Shown: piece by piece, positions 8,111-17,641 of the stretch
How the letters are laid out: every line of letters begins with the position of its first letter
Position numbering within the stretch: the stretch's first letter is position 1
Source: Candidatus Nitrotoga sp. SPKER
Lineage (GTDB): Bacteria > Pseudomonadota > Gammaproteobacteria > Burkholderiales > Gallionellaceae
Assembly (NCBI GenBank): GCA_003402285.1
Contig: QFXG01000014.1
Coordinates: 1-64,000, forward strand
DNA: 64,000 nt
Reading direction: 5' to 3'
Notes under the pieces: model-generated
What the model was told of the DNA's origin: nothing
The model's database searches: none
What the model saw: only the letters and a program-made list of their open reading frames with translations
Translations under genes and position numbers: made by a program

Positions 8111-9043
8111 ATGCTATCCATTCTTGAATTGCGCCATTTACGCATGTTGGAAGCCTTGGTCGGAAGCGGCAATCTGTCGCGTGCCGCGCAACGCCTACAC
8201 CTGACGCAATCGGCAATTTCGCATCAGGTCAAACAGATGGAAGATCATTACGGCGTTCCGTTGTTTGAACGCAAGACCCAGCCTTTACGGCTGACGGCTG
8301 CCGGACATCGGCTGCATGCCTTGACGGGAGCGGTGCTTGCGCAGGTGGCAGAAGCCGAGCGCGATATTGCTCGCATCGTAGAAGGACAGGCCGGGCGCTT
8401 GCGTGTAGCGGTGGAATGCCATACTTGCTTCGAGTGGCTAATGCCCGCGATGGATGTTTTCCGTGAACATTGGCCAGAGGTTGAGTTGGATTTGGTATCC
8501 GGTTTTCATGTTGATCCGCTGGCACTGCTGCGCGAAGACCGCGCCGACCTTGCCGTGGTATCTGAGTACCGCAAAAACGGATTGATTTATCACCCTTTGT
8601 TCGGGTTCGAGATTGTTGGCATCGTTTCTTGTTTACACAAATTGGCGCAAAAGGAATATCTCACTGCAAGTGATTTTGCCGACGAGACGCTAGTGACCTA
8701 CCCGGTACCGGAAGAGATGCTGGACGTTATACGCAATTTTTTGAAGCCGCACGACGTTGAGCCGAAACGACGAACCGCCGAACTGACCGTTGCGATTTTA
8801 CAGCTGGTTGCCAGCCGCCGAGGTATCTCCGCCATGCCGAATTGGGCGGTGCAAAGCTATTTGAAAACCGGCTACGTGCATAGCATGCGTCTCGGCAAAG
8901 AGGGATTGTTCGGTGAGCTGTACGCCGTCACACATATTGAGGCTGCACAGGCTGTTTATATGCAGGATTTTCTGGAAACCGTGCGAACGGTTAGCTTTAA
9001 TCGTTTGCCGGGGCTAATACCATTATCGATTCGTGAAGAATGA
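8111..9043 (+). CDS. metR: LysR-type regulator MetR
   Basis: The 310-residue LysR protein has an N-terminal winged HTH (residues ~3-62; NLSRAAQRLHLTQSAISHQV) and a periplasmic-binding-like effector domain. The position divergent from metE and the HTH sequence fit MetR, which uses homocysteine as co-effector to activate metE. The ATG at 8111 is used; an upstream extension to 7814 is antisense to metE and is not real. Confidence 0.92.
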   Translation: MLSILELRHLRMLEALVGSGNLSRAAQRLHLTQSAISHQVKQMEDHYGVPLFERKTQPLRLTAAGHRLHALTGAVLAQVAEAERDIARIVEGQAGRLRVAVECHTCFEWLMPAMDVFREHWPEVELDLVSGFHVDPLALLREDRADLAVVSEYRKNGLIYHPLFGFEIVGIVSCLHKLAQKEYLTASDFADETLVTYPVPEEMLDVIRNFLKPHDVEPKRRTAELTVAILQLVASRRGISAMPNWAVQSYLKTGYVHSMRLGKEGLFGELYAVTHIEAAQAVYMQDFLETVRTVSFNRLPGLIPLSIREE

Positions 9044-9127
9044 GTTTTAAGTTTCTCCGTGTTTAAGTACAACATCATCGTCAGCCATTAGTTTTGTTTG
9101 TTGTTAGACGAAGTACCTTATTTAAGA

Positions 9128-9475
9128 TCACATCGAGCGTCCGTCGAAGTTGTGTATGGGCACAGTCGCCAGGTCAACATCTTCAAGACAGCGAATATTG
9201 ATGGCGGCCATCGGATTACCTTTTGGATCGACGCCTTCTCCATAGGGAAGGATGCCACAGACTGGGCAGAAGCGATGCTTGATAAGGTGTTTATTGAAAG
9301 TGTAGGTGCTAGCCGCATCTTCGGCGCTAAGCAGGCGAAGATTGGAGCGGGGCACAAACCACAAAAGCGATCCTCTACGTGAACAAATTGAGCAATTGCA
9401 GGAGATCGCCTGGTTTAATTCACCTTCAACTTCTAGCTTAATTTTTCCACAATGACAGCTGCCTTTGTAAATCAT
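9128..9475 (-). CDS. GFA/CENP-V family zinc protein
   Basis: The 115-residue protein has the cysteine pattern of the glutathione-dependent formaldehyde-activating (GFA) fold: GSCHCGKIKLEVEG, CNCSICSRRG and HRFCPVCGILPYGEG. GGAGAT precedes the ATG. True Gfa enzymes bind glutathione-formaldehyde adducts, but most family members of this size have no known substrate. It is monocistronic here. Confidence 0.88.
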   Translation of the reverse strand: MIYKGSCHCGKIKLEVEGELNQAISCNCSICSRRGSLLWFVPRSNLRLLSAEDAASTYTFNKHLIKHRFCPVCGILPYGEGVDPKGNPMAAINIRCLEDVDLATVPIHNFDGRSM

Positions 9476-9658
9476 GAAATATCTCCATATTTGTTAAATT
9501 CAACGTGTCTTGAACAATGCACAACGCTACTTTGGGACGCCCAACGGGACAGGGTCCATACACTGTTTAAGATATGACCTGTCCTGATGGCCGTTCTGAA
9601 GGCAGTAGATCGAGTGTAATTGAGTTAACGAAACACCCCAAGGAAATGGTAATGGGTC

Positions 9659-10126
9659 TTAGCAGCCCATCTTGGCCATTTCCAGCTGCATTTCTTCCGG
9701 AGTCACATCACGCGTATGAGTCGCGATCGACCAGCGATGGCCAAATGGGTCTTCCACTTGACCGTACCGATCACCCCAAAATGCATCCGCAATAGGCATG
9801 ATAATTTTTGCACCCGCTGCTGCGGCTTGCGCCATAGTTTCATCCGCGTTTTCAACTTGCAAATGAATCGTGATCGATGAGCCTTTCAATGTTTTTGGTC
9901 CGAATGCGCCCCATTTCGGGTTTTCTTCAGCGAGCATCAATTGTGAGTCGCCAATCTGAATACAAGCGTGCATGAGTTTGTCGTCTGGGCCTGGAAGACG
10001 CATTACCTCTATCGCATTGAATGCTTTTTTGTAAAACTCAATAGCTTCTGACGCGCCTGCGCAGATGATGTGTGGAGTGATTGAATGCATTCCATCAGGG
10101 ATGGCCTTAACTTTTAAATTGCTCAT
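9659..10126 (-). CDS. VOC-family (glyoxalase/PhnB-like) protein
   Basis: The 155-residue protein has the paired beta-alpha-beta-beta-beta modules of the vicinal oxygen chelate fold: HIICAGASEAIEFYKKAFNA at the start and a C-terminal half with DRYGQVEDPFGHRWSIATH. This resembles PhnB-like proteins often found with AHSA1/SRPBCC genes. It is the last gene of the ArsR-led operon. The substrate is unknown. Confidence 0.85.
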   Translation of the reverse strand: MSNLKVKAIPDGMHSITPHIICAGASEAIEFYKKAFNAIEVMRLPGPDDKLMHACIQIGDSQLMLAEENPKWGAFGPKTLKGSSITIHLQVENADETMAQAAAAGAKIIMPIADAFWGDRYGQVEDPFGHRWSIATHTRDVTPEEMQLEMAKMGC

Positions 10127-10196
10127 GGTTATTTCTCCTGGATTGTTGATAAATATTGAAATTACCTAATGTGCGTATTACCTACTGACAAGCTGC

Positions 10197-10667
10197 TTAA
10201 TTCGCGTCATAAGCTCGCTGTATATCTGCAATTATGATCTTCGACATAGTCATCATTGCTTGCATCACACGTCCTGCTTTCACAGGGTCGGGGTCACTTA
10301 TCAAGTGTATAAGTTGCTTGGGAACAATCTGCCATGACACACCGTATTTATCGTCCAGCCACGAGCATTGGCTGGGCTTGCCACCGACGACCAATGCATC
10401 CCAGTAGTAATCTACTTCTTCCTGAGTTTCACAATGTACGACGAAAGAGGTTGCAGGTGAAAATTTGTACATCGGTCCGTTGAGCGCCATAAATTGACGT
10501 CCCTCCAGCTCAAAATTTGCGGTCATCACGGTGCCCTCTGGCATGGGCGCGCCTTTGCCGTAATGAGTCACGCTCAATATTTTTGAATTTTTAAAAATAG
10601 AGACGTAATAATTCATCGCTTCCTCGGCTTGTCCGGCGAACAATAAACATGTGGTGATTTTTTGCAT
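10197..10667 (-). CDS. PhnB-like VOC protein
   Basis: This 156-residue protein is a second VOC protein (TCLLFAGQAEEAMNYYVSIF at residues ~6-25, then DDKYGVSWQIVPK). Such proteins have often been mis-annotated as 3-demethylubiquinone methyltransferases; there is no methyltransferase motif. It is about 20 bp downstream of the tandem SRPBCC gene on the same strand. Confidence 0.87.
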   Translation of the reverse strand: MQKITTCLLFAGQAEEAMNYYVSIFKNSKILSVTHYGKGAPMPEGTVMTANFELEGRQFMALNGPMYKFSPATSFVVHCETQEEVDYYWDALVVGGKPSQCSWLDDKYGVSWQIVPKQLIHLISDPDPVKAGRVMQAMMTMSKIIIADIQRAYDAN

Positions 10668-10688
10668 GGTTTTTTTATCCTATTTGGA

Positions 10689-11618
10689 TTAAATATGATT
10701 AAGTCGCTGTGCCAGATAGTCTGCCAAACGGTCAAAGGTGCTGTTCCATCCTTCGTTATGCCCCTCTTGCTCAGATAATGACTGGAATGGTGTTTGCCTT
10801 AGTACCATGGTCGTTTTTTCGTGATTTTCGGTAAAGGTGATAGTGATTAAATTTTCTATGCCTCGTTCGCCTGTTTCTTCCCATGCAAAGGTAAATGCCA
10901 GTAATTCAGGTTCGACTACCTCACGAAATTCGCCACCGTGCCATAACAAATCGCCGGTTTCAACAGAACGTAAACAATTACGCCAACGAGCGCCCAACCG
11001 TGTATCCCACATCACATTGACGGCGGGATGGTGGCTAGGCCCCCACCAATTCAGCGCGTGCTTGGGATCAGTCCAAGCCTTCCACACTAACGCTCTTGGC
11101 GCATCGAATGTGCGAGTGATGACGAGTTCATTGGGTTTTCCGATGGTTGTTAAATAGGCATCGAGCCGCGCCAGTGTTTGCTGGCCACCCTCAATCGCAC
11201 CAAATTCAGCCATAGCTTTGCGTTGCGCTGCTGATTCCAGAATCACTCGCAGTGTGACCTGGGTTTGCTCGCCCAAGTCTTGCAGCGTGATGGTGGTGTT
11301 AAATTCGGCATGGTCAGGGTCATCACCGCCGTGTTCGTAAGCCATAAAAGTTGGTTCGGTGAGTGTGGTGTAGCGAATCCAGTTGTTGTAATTCGTGCCT
11401 GGGCTACCGTCTGCGTTGGTGGGTGCATGCATGATGTAGCGCCACAGTCCGCCCACACGCACATCCATCTCAAAAATCGTATTGGTAAAACCATTTGGCC
11501 CCCACCAATGCTGGATGTGCTCGGGCCGGGTGAACATTTGCCAGACGCGCTGGATGGGTGCGTTTACGGTGCGGGTGATGACAATTTCGTTGGATTTTTC
11601 AGGAGCTAAGGCGGACAT
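10689..11618 (-). CDS. tandem SRPBCC (AHSA1-like) protein
   Basis: The 309-residue protein contains two START/SRPBCC domains in a row. Each begins with the same kind of motif (IVITRTVNAPIQRVWQMFT near residue 12; LVITRTFDAPRALVWKAWT near residue 165) followed by HxxNWWGP-like segments. AHSA1-like proteins bind hydrophobic ligands or Hsp90-type partners. The ATG is two bases after the stop of the upstream SRPBCC gene. The duplication inside one ORF suggests a pseudo-dimeric pocket. Confidence 0.9.
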   Translation of the reverse strand: MSALAPEKSNEIVITRTVNAPIQRVWQMFTRPEHIQHWWGPNGFTNTIFEMDVRVGGLWRYIMHAPTNADGSPGTNYNNWIRYTTLTEPTFMAYEHGGDDPDHAEFNTTITLQDLGEQTQVTLRVILESAAQRKAMAEFGAIEGGQQTLARLDAYLTTIGKPNELVITRTFDAPRALVWKAWTDPKHALNWWGPSHHPAVNVMWDTRLGARWRNCLRSVETGDLLWHGGEFREVVEPELLAFTFAWEETGERGIENLITITFTENHEKTTMVLRQTPFQSLSEQEGHNEGWNSTFDRLADYLAQRLNHI

Positions 11619-11620
11619 GG

Positions 11621-12139
11621 TCAGATGCCTTTCTTGACCATCGCGACTAATTGATCAAGCGCTGTACCCCAGCCGTTTTCAAAACCCATTGCAGCGTGTT
11701 GCTTGCAACCTGTTTCATCTGCGTGGATTACTGTGGCGGTGTAGCGTGTGCCGCTGGAGTGGTCTGACAGCTCGATTATGGCAGTGAACTTGAAATCAAC
11801 CTGTTCGTCTCCGCAAGTTGGGCTGGGTGTGCTGGGTCGAAAGCCTGGCAACAAGGCATTCGTCCAGACAAGTTTTTTGTTGGGGATGACTTCCAGGTAG
11901 CAACCGGTATTGGGAAAGTCCTTACCTTCAGGTGACTGCATGGTGGTGCGGAACATGCCGCCAGGGCGTAGATCAATTTCAGCGTCTATCGTTTTCCACG
12001 GCAGCGGGCAAAACCATGGTTTGAGCAGTGCGGGTTCAGTCCAAGCACGCCAAACAAGTTCTTTGGGGACATCGATAATGCGCTCAAAAGTGAGGTCAAG
12101 TTGGGGATTGAATTGGCTAGATGTTCCATTGGTCTTCAC
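11621..12139 (-). CDS. SRPBCC (AHSA1-like) protein, GTG start
   Basis: This 172-residue single SRPBCC domain opens with [19 protein letters not shown] and ends with a helix [16 protein letters not shown] typical of AHSA1 proteins. The start is GTG at 12139, overlapping the ArsR stop (GTGA) with AAAGGAAAA upstream. Longer frames into the ArsR gene are rejected. It is tightly coupled to the regulator. Confidence 0.88.
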   Translation of the reverse strand: MKTNGTSSQFNPQLDLTFERIIDVPKELVWRAWTEPALLKPWFCPLPWKTIDAEIDLRPGGMFRTTMQSPEGKDFPNTGCYLEVIPNKKLVWTNALLPGFRPSTPSPTCGDEQVDFKFTAIIELSDHSSGTRYTATVIHADETGCKQHAAMGFENGWGTALDQLVAMVKKGI

Positions 12140-12525
12140 TTTAATTTTCCTTTTTTGGGGTTGATATCGGGGTCTGGATTTTGTTGCAGCGTGAGTAAAT
12201 AGGTATCCAGGCGGTCCAGCCGCTCTTCCCAAAACTGTTTGTATTGACCGATCCAGTCCATCGCCACTTTGAGCTGTTCAGTGTCAATTCGGCAGGGTCG
12301 CCATTGAGCGTCACGGCCTTTAGTAACCAGCCCAGCTTTTTCCAGCACTTTGATGTGCTTTGATACGGCAGGCAGGCTCATTGCAAATGGCGCAGCAAGC
12401 TCGTTAACCGATGCTTCACCTTTGGCCAGACGCGCTAGCATCGCCCGCCGTGTGGGATCGGCCAAGGCGGAGAAGGTTGCGCTGAGGCGGTCTGATGTGA
12501 CATTTGGGGACATATGTGTATCCAT
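12136..12525 (-). CDS. ArsR-family winged-helix repressor
   Basis: The 129-residue protein has an ArsR-type [19 protein letters not shown], the recognition helix in [20 protein letters not shown], and a wing. It lacks the CxC metal site of ArsR/SmtB, as is usual for the subgroup linked to SRPBCC/AHSA1 genes. It heads a five-gene operon (ArsR, SRPBCC, SRPBCC2, VOC, VOC). The inducer is unknown. Confidence 0.92.
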   Translation of the reverse strand: MDTHMSPNVTSDRLSATFSALADPTRRAMLARLAKGEASVNELAAPFAMSLPAVSKHIKVLEKAGLVTKGRDAQWRPCRIDTEQLKVAMDWIGQYKQFWEERLDRLDTYLLTLQQNPDPDINPKKGKLK

Positions 12526-12891
12526 CCAGTTGGATAATTAACTAATTGGTTTATTATTGGCCGGAATTTCGAAGTTGTCAATCGTATGGAAATGCTCAGT
12601 TGATCCCGAACGTGATTTGATAGACCGTGTCAATAGTCGGCTGAATGACTGGCGGAGTATTAAAATTGAAATTTGCTGAAGTAGCTACGCGATTCCCACA
12701 AATGATTTTTTGCCTGCTTAAAGTGATATTGTTCGCCCTGAGTTTGTCGAAGGGTGCATGTTCGGACATAAGACTTCTACAAGCTCACCGTAGATGGTAA
12801 CGGGTTTGCTGAAACCTAATACTACGTGCGTCAAAGAGATATCCATTTTCAGGATTGTTAGAGGTTACCCTGAGAACAAGAAGGGACGGTA
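12526..12891. other. intergenic region with REP-like motif
   Basis: No gene is seen. At 12731-12756 there is GTTCGCCCTGAGTTTGTCGA followed by AGGG, a short interspersed motif common in many proteobacterial genomes. The rest should carry the promoter of the fatty-acid cluster (after 12780) and the ArsR-operon promoter (12526-12600). Confidence 0.45.
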
Positions 12892-15339
12892 ATGATTATA
12901 TTGACTTTGCTAGTAATGCTGGGCGTCATGGCTTTGTTGGCGTTCTTTCGATCCTCCATCTGGGGGTGGTTGTTGGCGATGGTAGTCTTTGTTTTCATCG
13001 CTGCTATCCAAAGTAAACTTTCTGCTGATCTGTTTCAAGTTGCGATTATCGTGCTGGCCGTGGTTGTTGCGGTGCTGGGCGTTCCTTCGTTGCGTCGGCG
13101 ATTGGTGACCAGTCAAATTTTAAAAATTTTTCGCAGGACACTTCCACATATTTCGCAAACGGAGCAGGAGGCGCTCGATGCGGGTACGGTTTGGTGGGAC
13201 GGCGATCTTTTTAGTGGCCATCCTGACTGGCGCAAGTTGTTGAATTACCCTAAGCCGGCGTTCAGTGCAGCAGAGCAATCCTTTCTCGATAATGAAACCG
13301 AAACGTTGTGTGCCATGCTGGATGACTGGGATATTACTCATGTGCGCCAGGATTTGCCGTCTCAGGTATGGGAGTACATCAAAGACAACCGGTTCTTCGG
13401 CATGATTATTCCCAAGGAATACGGCGGGCTGGAATTTTCTGCTTTTGCACATTCTGCTGTGGTGGCCAAGCTTGCTTCACGTAGCATTACTGCTTCTATA
13501 ACTGTGATGGTACCGAATTCTTTGGGGCCGGCAGAGTTGCTTGTGCGCTATGGTACGTCGAAGCAGAAAGAGAAATATTTGCATCGATTGGTACAAGGTA
13601 AAGAGATCCCCTGTTTTGCGTTGACCGGTCCATTCGCCGGCTCCGATGCAGGATCGATTCCTGATTATGGCATCGTGTGTTACGGCGAATTCAACGGGCA
13701 ATCCAATGTACTCGGCATGCGGGTAACGTGGGAAAAACGTTATATCACACTGGCACCGGTAGCGACGTTGCTTGGCCTCGCTTTTAAGTTGTACGATCCA
13801 GACCATCTGCTTGGGGAACAAACCAAACGCGGTATTACCCTTGCGCTGATTCCTACTGATACCCCTGGCGTGCAGATTGGGCGTCGTCATTTTCCACTTA
13901 ATTCGGCATTTCAGAATGGCCCCACTTCGGGCCATGGAGTGTTCATCCCGATGGAATATATTATTGGTGGCATGGATCGTATCGGGCAGGGCTGGCGCAT
14001 GTTGATGGAATGTTTGGCAGCGGGGCGATCAATTTCGCTGCCGGCTGGATCCATTGGCGGGGTGAAACTGGCGGTGCGTACATGTGGCGCATATAGCCGG
14101 GTGCGCAAGCAGTTCAAGTTGCCGATCGGTAAATTTGAAGGCGTGGAAGAGGCGCTCGCACGAATAGGCGGGAATGCTTATTTGATGGATGCGGCACGCA
14201 CGCTAACAGCGGTGGCAGTGGACATGGGCGAGAAGCCATCTGTGATTTCTGCCATCGTTAAATATCATTGCACCGAGCGTGCGCGCATGGTGGTCAATGA
14301 TGCAATGGATGTGCATGGCGGCAAAGGGATATGCCTGGGGCCGAGCAATTATTTGGGGCGTTCCCACCAGCAGAATCCCATTGCCATTACCGTGGAAGGC
14401 GCGAATATCCTGACACGCAGTCTACTCATTTTTGGGCAGGGTGCGATCCGTTCTCATCCTTATGTGCTCAAGGAAATCGAGGCAGCGCAAGATAGTGACC
14501 AGCAACGTGCATTACGAAATTTTGATGCCGCTCTGCTTGGCCACATCAGTTTAAGTCTGAGCAATGCGCTACGCGCGTGCTTCTTTGGTCTTACCGGTGG
14601 ATGGGGTCTTTCGGTGCCGGCAGGTGAGGAAACAAAGCGTTATTACCAGCAATTGACGCGCTGTTCCGCTGCATTCGCATTGGCGGCAGATATGTCCATG
14701 CTGATACTGGGTGGAAATCTCAAACGGAGGGAAAAAATTTCTGCCCGGCTGGGCGATGTATTGAGCCAGTTGTATCTGTGCTCGGCTACGCTCAAACGCT
14801 TTGAGGATGATGGCCGTCCCGCTGAAGATCTGCCGTTGCTGCACTGGGCAATACAAGATGCGCTGTACAGGATTCAGATGGCGTTTGACGGTGTGCTGCA
14901 AAATTTCCCCTGCCGTGTTTCTGCTCTGTTGTTGCGCGTACTTATTTTTCCGAGAGGAAAATATCTGGCACCTCCATCGGATGAGCTGAGCCATCAAGTC
15001 TCAATGTTGTTGATGCAACCGGGTATTGCGCGTGACCGACTGACAACCGGTATGTATTTGCCGGATGACGAAAGTGAGGCGGTTGGTGCACTGGAAGCTG
15101 CGTTACACAGCACGTTGGAGTGCGAACCCTTGCAAACAAAAGTCAATGCAGCGTACAAGGCGGGACAGCTCACAGTTATGAGCGAATTGATGCGCATTGC
15201 AGAAGCCCATCGCAAAGGATACCTCAATGCCGAAGAAGCCCATCTGCTAGAGCGTGACTATGAGCTGCAACGCAAGGTCATCATGGTGGATGATTTTGCG
15301 CCAGAACAATTGGGGCAGAGTCGAGCACTATTTGAATGA
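12892..15339 (+). CDS. fadE: acyl-CoA dehydrogenase FadE
   Basis: The 815-residue protein has the long FadE architecture: two N-terminal membrane helices (residues ~1-60), then an acyl-CoA dehydrogenase core (GMIIPKEYGGLEFS; ALTGPFAGSDAGSIPD binding FAD/substrate; VHGGKGICLGPSNYLGR) and the FadE-specific C-terminal domain. It performs the first step of beta-oxidation. It starts the cluster, and the ligase gene follows after 15 bp. Confidence 0.95.
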   Translation: MIILTLLVMLGVMALLAFFRSSIWGWLLAMVVFVFIAAIQSKLSADLFQVAIIVLAVVVAVLGVPSLRRRLVTSQILKIFRRTLPHISQTEQEALDAGTVWWDGDLFSGHPDWRKLLNYPKPAFSAAEQSFLDNETETLCAMLDDWDITHVRQDLPSQVWEYIKDNRFFGMIIPKEYGGLEFSAFAHSAVVAKLASRSITASITVMVPNSLGPAELLVRYGTSKQKEKYLHRLVQGKEIPCFALTGPFAGSDAGSIPDYGIVCYGEFNGQSNVLGMRVTWEKRYITLAPVATLLGLAFKLYDPDHLLGEQTKRGITLALIPTDTPGVQIGRRHFPLNSAFQNGPTSGHGVFIPMEYIIGGMDRIGQGWRMLMECLAAGRSISLPAGSIGGVKLAVRTCGAYSRVRKQFKLPIGKFEGVEEALARIGGNAYLMDAARTLTAVAVDMGEKPSVISAIVKYHCTERARMVVNDAMDVHGGKGICLGPSNYLGRSHQQNPIAITVEGANILTRSLLIFGQGAIRSHPYVLKEIEAAQDSDQQRALRNFDAALLGHISLSLSNALRACFFGLTGGWGLSVPAGEETKRYYQQLTRCSAAFALAADMSMLILGGNLKRREKISARLGDVLSQLYLCSATLKRFEDDGRPAEDLPLLHWAIQDALYRIQMAFDGVLQNFPCRVSALLLRVLIFPRGKYLAPPSDELSHQVSMLLMQPGIARDRLTTGMYLPDDESEAVGALEAALHSTLECEPLQTKVNAAYKAGQLTVMSELMRIAEAHRKGYLNAEEAHLLERDYELQRKVIMVDDFAPEQLGQSRALFE

Positions 15340-15354
15340 GTGTGAGGAGTAATC

Positions 15355-17160
15355 ATGACGGATAACCAAGACCACATTATTACGCCGGAACAGGCTGTAA
15401 CTTTACATGGGTTGTTTGTCGAGCGTGTGCAATGCACACCTGATGCTATTGCTTATCGTTATTTCGATACGATCGCTAATACCTGGCTGTCAATGACATG
15501 GGCTCAGACGCGTGATCAAACGGCGCGCTGGCAAACGGCGCTGATGCGTGAAGGATTAGTAGCGGGTGACCGAGTCGGCATCATGTTGCGCAACTGTCCG
15601 CAATGGGTATTGTTTGATCAGGCGGCTTTATCACTCGGGCTTGTGGTGGTGCCGCTATACACTGAGGACAGGCAGGATAGCGTGGCTTATATCATTAACC
15701 ATGCGGGCGTGAAGGTGCTGTTGTTCGAGAACGCAGAACAATGGCAAGCGTTGCGCAGTGTGTGTGCACAGCTTCCCTGCATACAACGCATGATCAGTCT
15801 GGACAGGATAGCCGGACATGATGAAGCACGGTTGTTATGTGCAGAGGAATGGTTGCCCACACATGCAGTTTTGATTGCCGAACGCGTGCGCGAGCGCGAT
15901 GCGCTGGCCACGATCATGTACACCTCGGGTACTACGGGTCGCCCCAAGGGCGTGATGCTGTCGCACCGAAATATTTTGTTTGATGCTCATGCCGCCTTAC
16001 AGACCTGTCCAATTTCCGGAACGGATACCATGCTGTCTTTTTTACCGCTTTCTCATGCCTTCGAGCGTACGGTGGGTTATTACATTTGCGTGATGGCTGG
16101 TGTCACGGTTGCCTATGCGCGTTCTATTCCCTTGTTGTCGGAAGATTTACAAATCATTCGCCCAACTATTCTGGTTTCTGTGCCTCGTATCTTTGAGCGT
16201 GTGTACGGGGCAATTAACGCCAAGCTGGAGGAGGCATCGCCGTTGCGACGTAAACTATTCGCTTTGGCGGTTAATGTAGGTTGGTGCCGCTTTGAACATG
16301 AACAGGGGCGTGCTGGCTGGAGTGTGTCTTTATTGCTATGGCCGCTGCTTAAACACTTGGTAGCAAGCAAGGTAATGGCGCGTTTAGGGGGACGGCTTCG
16401 CCTGACTCTGTGTGGGGGAGCGGCTTTGCAACCGGAAATCTCACGCGTATTTATTGCATTTGGCTTACCTATTTTGCAAGGTTATGGCTTGACCGAGACC
16501 AGCCCAATTGTTTGCGCTAATCGTTTGAATAGCAATGTTCCGTCCAGTATCGGGCTTCCTCTGCCGGGTGTGGAGGTGCGTATCGACAAGCAGGGTGCGT
16601 TACTGGTGAAAGGACAGAATGTGATGTTGGGTTATTGGAATAATGCCGAGGCGACCCGCGCCATGATAGATGCCGATGGCTGGCTGAACAGTGGCGATAT
16701 TGCTTCCATTAGTGAGTCCGGACATATCACCATCACGGGGCGTCTGAAGGAAATTATTGTGCTGTCCAACGGTGAGAAAATTTCTCCAGCAGACATGGAA
16801 CAGGCCATTCTGCGCGACCGTTTGTTCGATCTGGTGATGGTGTATGGCGAGGGACGTCCCTATCTGACTGTGCTGGCAGTAATAAACGCGGCAGGCTGGG
16901 CACACTTGGCGCAAGAATTTGGAGTGCGTGCAGACATTTCGGAGTCGCTGCATGATCCCCGTGTTGAGCAACAGGTATTGCAGCGTATTGCGGACCAGAT
17001 AAAAGCGTTCCCGGGTTATGCCAAAGTACGCCGGGTATTACTGTTGACTGAGCCGTGGAGTGTTGATAACGGACTATTGACGCCCACGCTGAAGGTTAAA
17101 CGTGGATCTGTTGTGGCGCACTTTGCAAATGAAATCGAACAACTTTATAAAGGACACTGA
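15355..17160 (+). CDS. long-chain acyl-CoA synthetase (AMP-binding)
   Basis: The 601-residue ANL-family ligase has the P-loop TIMYTSGTTGRPKGVMLSH at about residues 188-206, the GYGLTETSPIV motif, and the hinge LNSGDIASISESGHITITGR, with the catalytic Lys near the end (TPTLKVKRG). It activates fatty acids with ATP and CoA. It is of the AMP-dependent long-chain type, similar to FadD15-like or plant-like enzymes rather than E. coli FadD. It is coupled to fadE and the thioesterase gene. Confidence 0.93.
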   Translation: MTDNQDHIITPEQAVTLHGLFVERVQCTPDAIAYRYFDTIANTWLSMTWAQTRDQTARWQTALMREGLVAGDRVGIMLRNCPQWVLFDQAALSLGLVVVPLYTEDRQDSVAYIINHAGVKVLLFENAEQWQALRSVCAQLPCIQRMISLDRIAGHDEARLLCAEEWLPTHAVLIAERVRERDALATIMYTSGTTGRPKGVMLSHRNILFDAHAALQTCPISGTDTMLSFLPLSHAFERTVGYYICVMAGVTVAYARSIPLLSEDLQIIRPTILVSVPRIFERVYGAINAKLEEASPLRRKLFALAVNVGWCRFEHEQGRAGWSVSLLLWPLLKHLVASKVMARLGGRLRLTLCGGAALQPEISRVFIAFGLPILQGYGLTETSPIVCANRLNSNVPSSIGLPLPGVEVRIDKQGALLVKGQNVMLGYWNNAEATRAMIDADGWLNSGDIASISESGHITITGRLKEIIVLSNGEKISPADMEQAILRDRLFDLVMVYGEGRPYLTVLAVINAAGWAHLAQEFGVRADISESLHDPRVEQQVLQRIADQIKAFPGYAKVRRVLLLTEPWSVDNGLLTPTLKVKRGSVVAHFANEIEQLYKGH

Positions 17161-17162
17161 AT

Positions 17163-17564
17163 ATGGATGAGCCAGCCATAACTTTTTTGCCGCAACGTGA
17201 ACCCACACTGCGTATGTTGGCCATGCCATCTGATAGTAATTTCACTGGTGACGTTTTTGGTGGTTGGGTAATGGCGCAGGTTGATATTGCCGGAAGCATT
17301 CCCGCTCTCATTCGTGCACGCGGACGCGTGGTGACGGTGGCGGTGAATTCATTTGTGTTCAAGCAGCCTTTGTTCACGGGCGATGTAGTGAGCTTTTATG
17401 CTGAGCTTGTAAAGGTAGGGCGTACCTCCCTCACAGTCAAGGTTGAAGTGTATGTGCAGCGCGATCCGGTTAAACTGATTTGTGTCAAAGTAACCGAGGC
17501 CACCTTGACTTACGTGGCGGTGGGAGAGGATCGTAGGCCGCGTGTTGTGCCACCTGAAGAATAA
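17163..17564 (+). CDS. YciA-type acyl-CoA thioesterase (hotdog fold)
   Basis: The 133-residue hotdog protein has SNFTGDVFGGWVMAQVDIAG, with the catalytic Asp at the start of the central helix, and FKQPLFTGDVVSFYAEL. YciA-like enzymes hydrolyse acyl-CoAs and may relieve CoA trapping. It begins 2 bp after the ligase stop. Confidence 0.9.
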   Translation: MDEPAITFLPQREPTLRMLAMPSDSNFTGDVFGGWVMAQVDIAGSIPALIRARGRVVTVAVNSFVFKQPLFTGDVVSFYAELVKVGRTSLTVKVEVYVQRDPVKLICVKVTEATLTYVAVGEDRRPRVVPPEE

Positions 17565-17641
17565 GTACGTTATTTTGCTGCAAAGGAAGTTGGTTGGATT
17601 TGTTTTTACATGATCCATTCAAATAACGGAGGGTTAAAATA

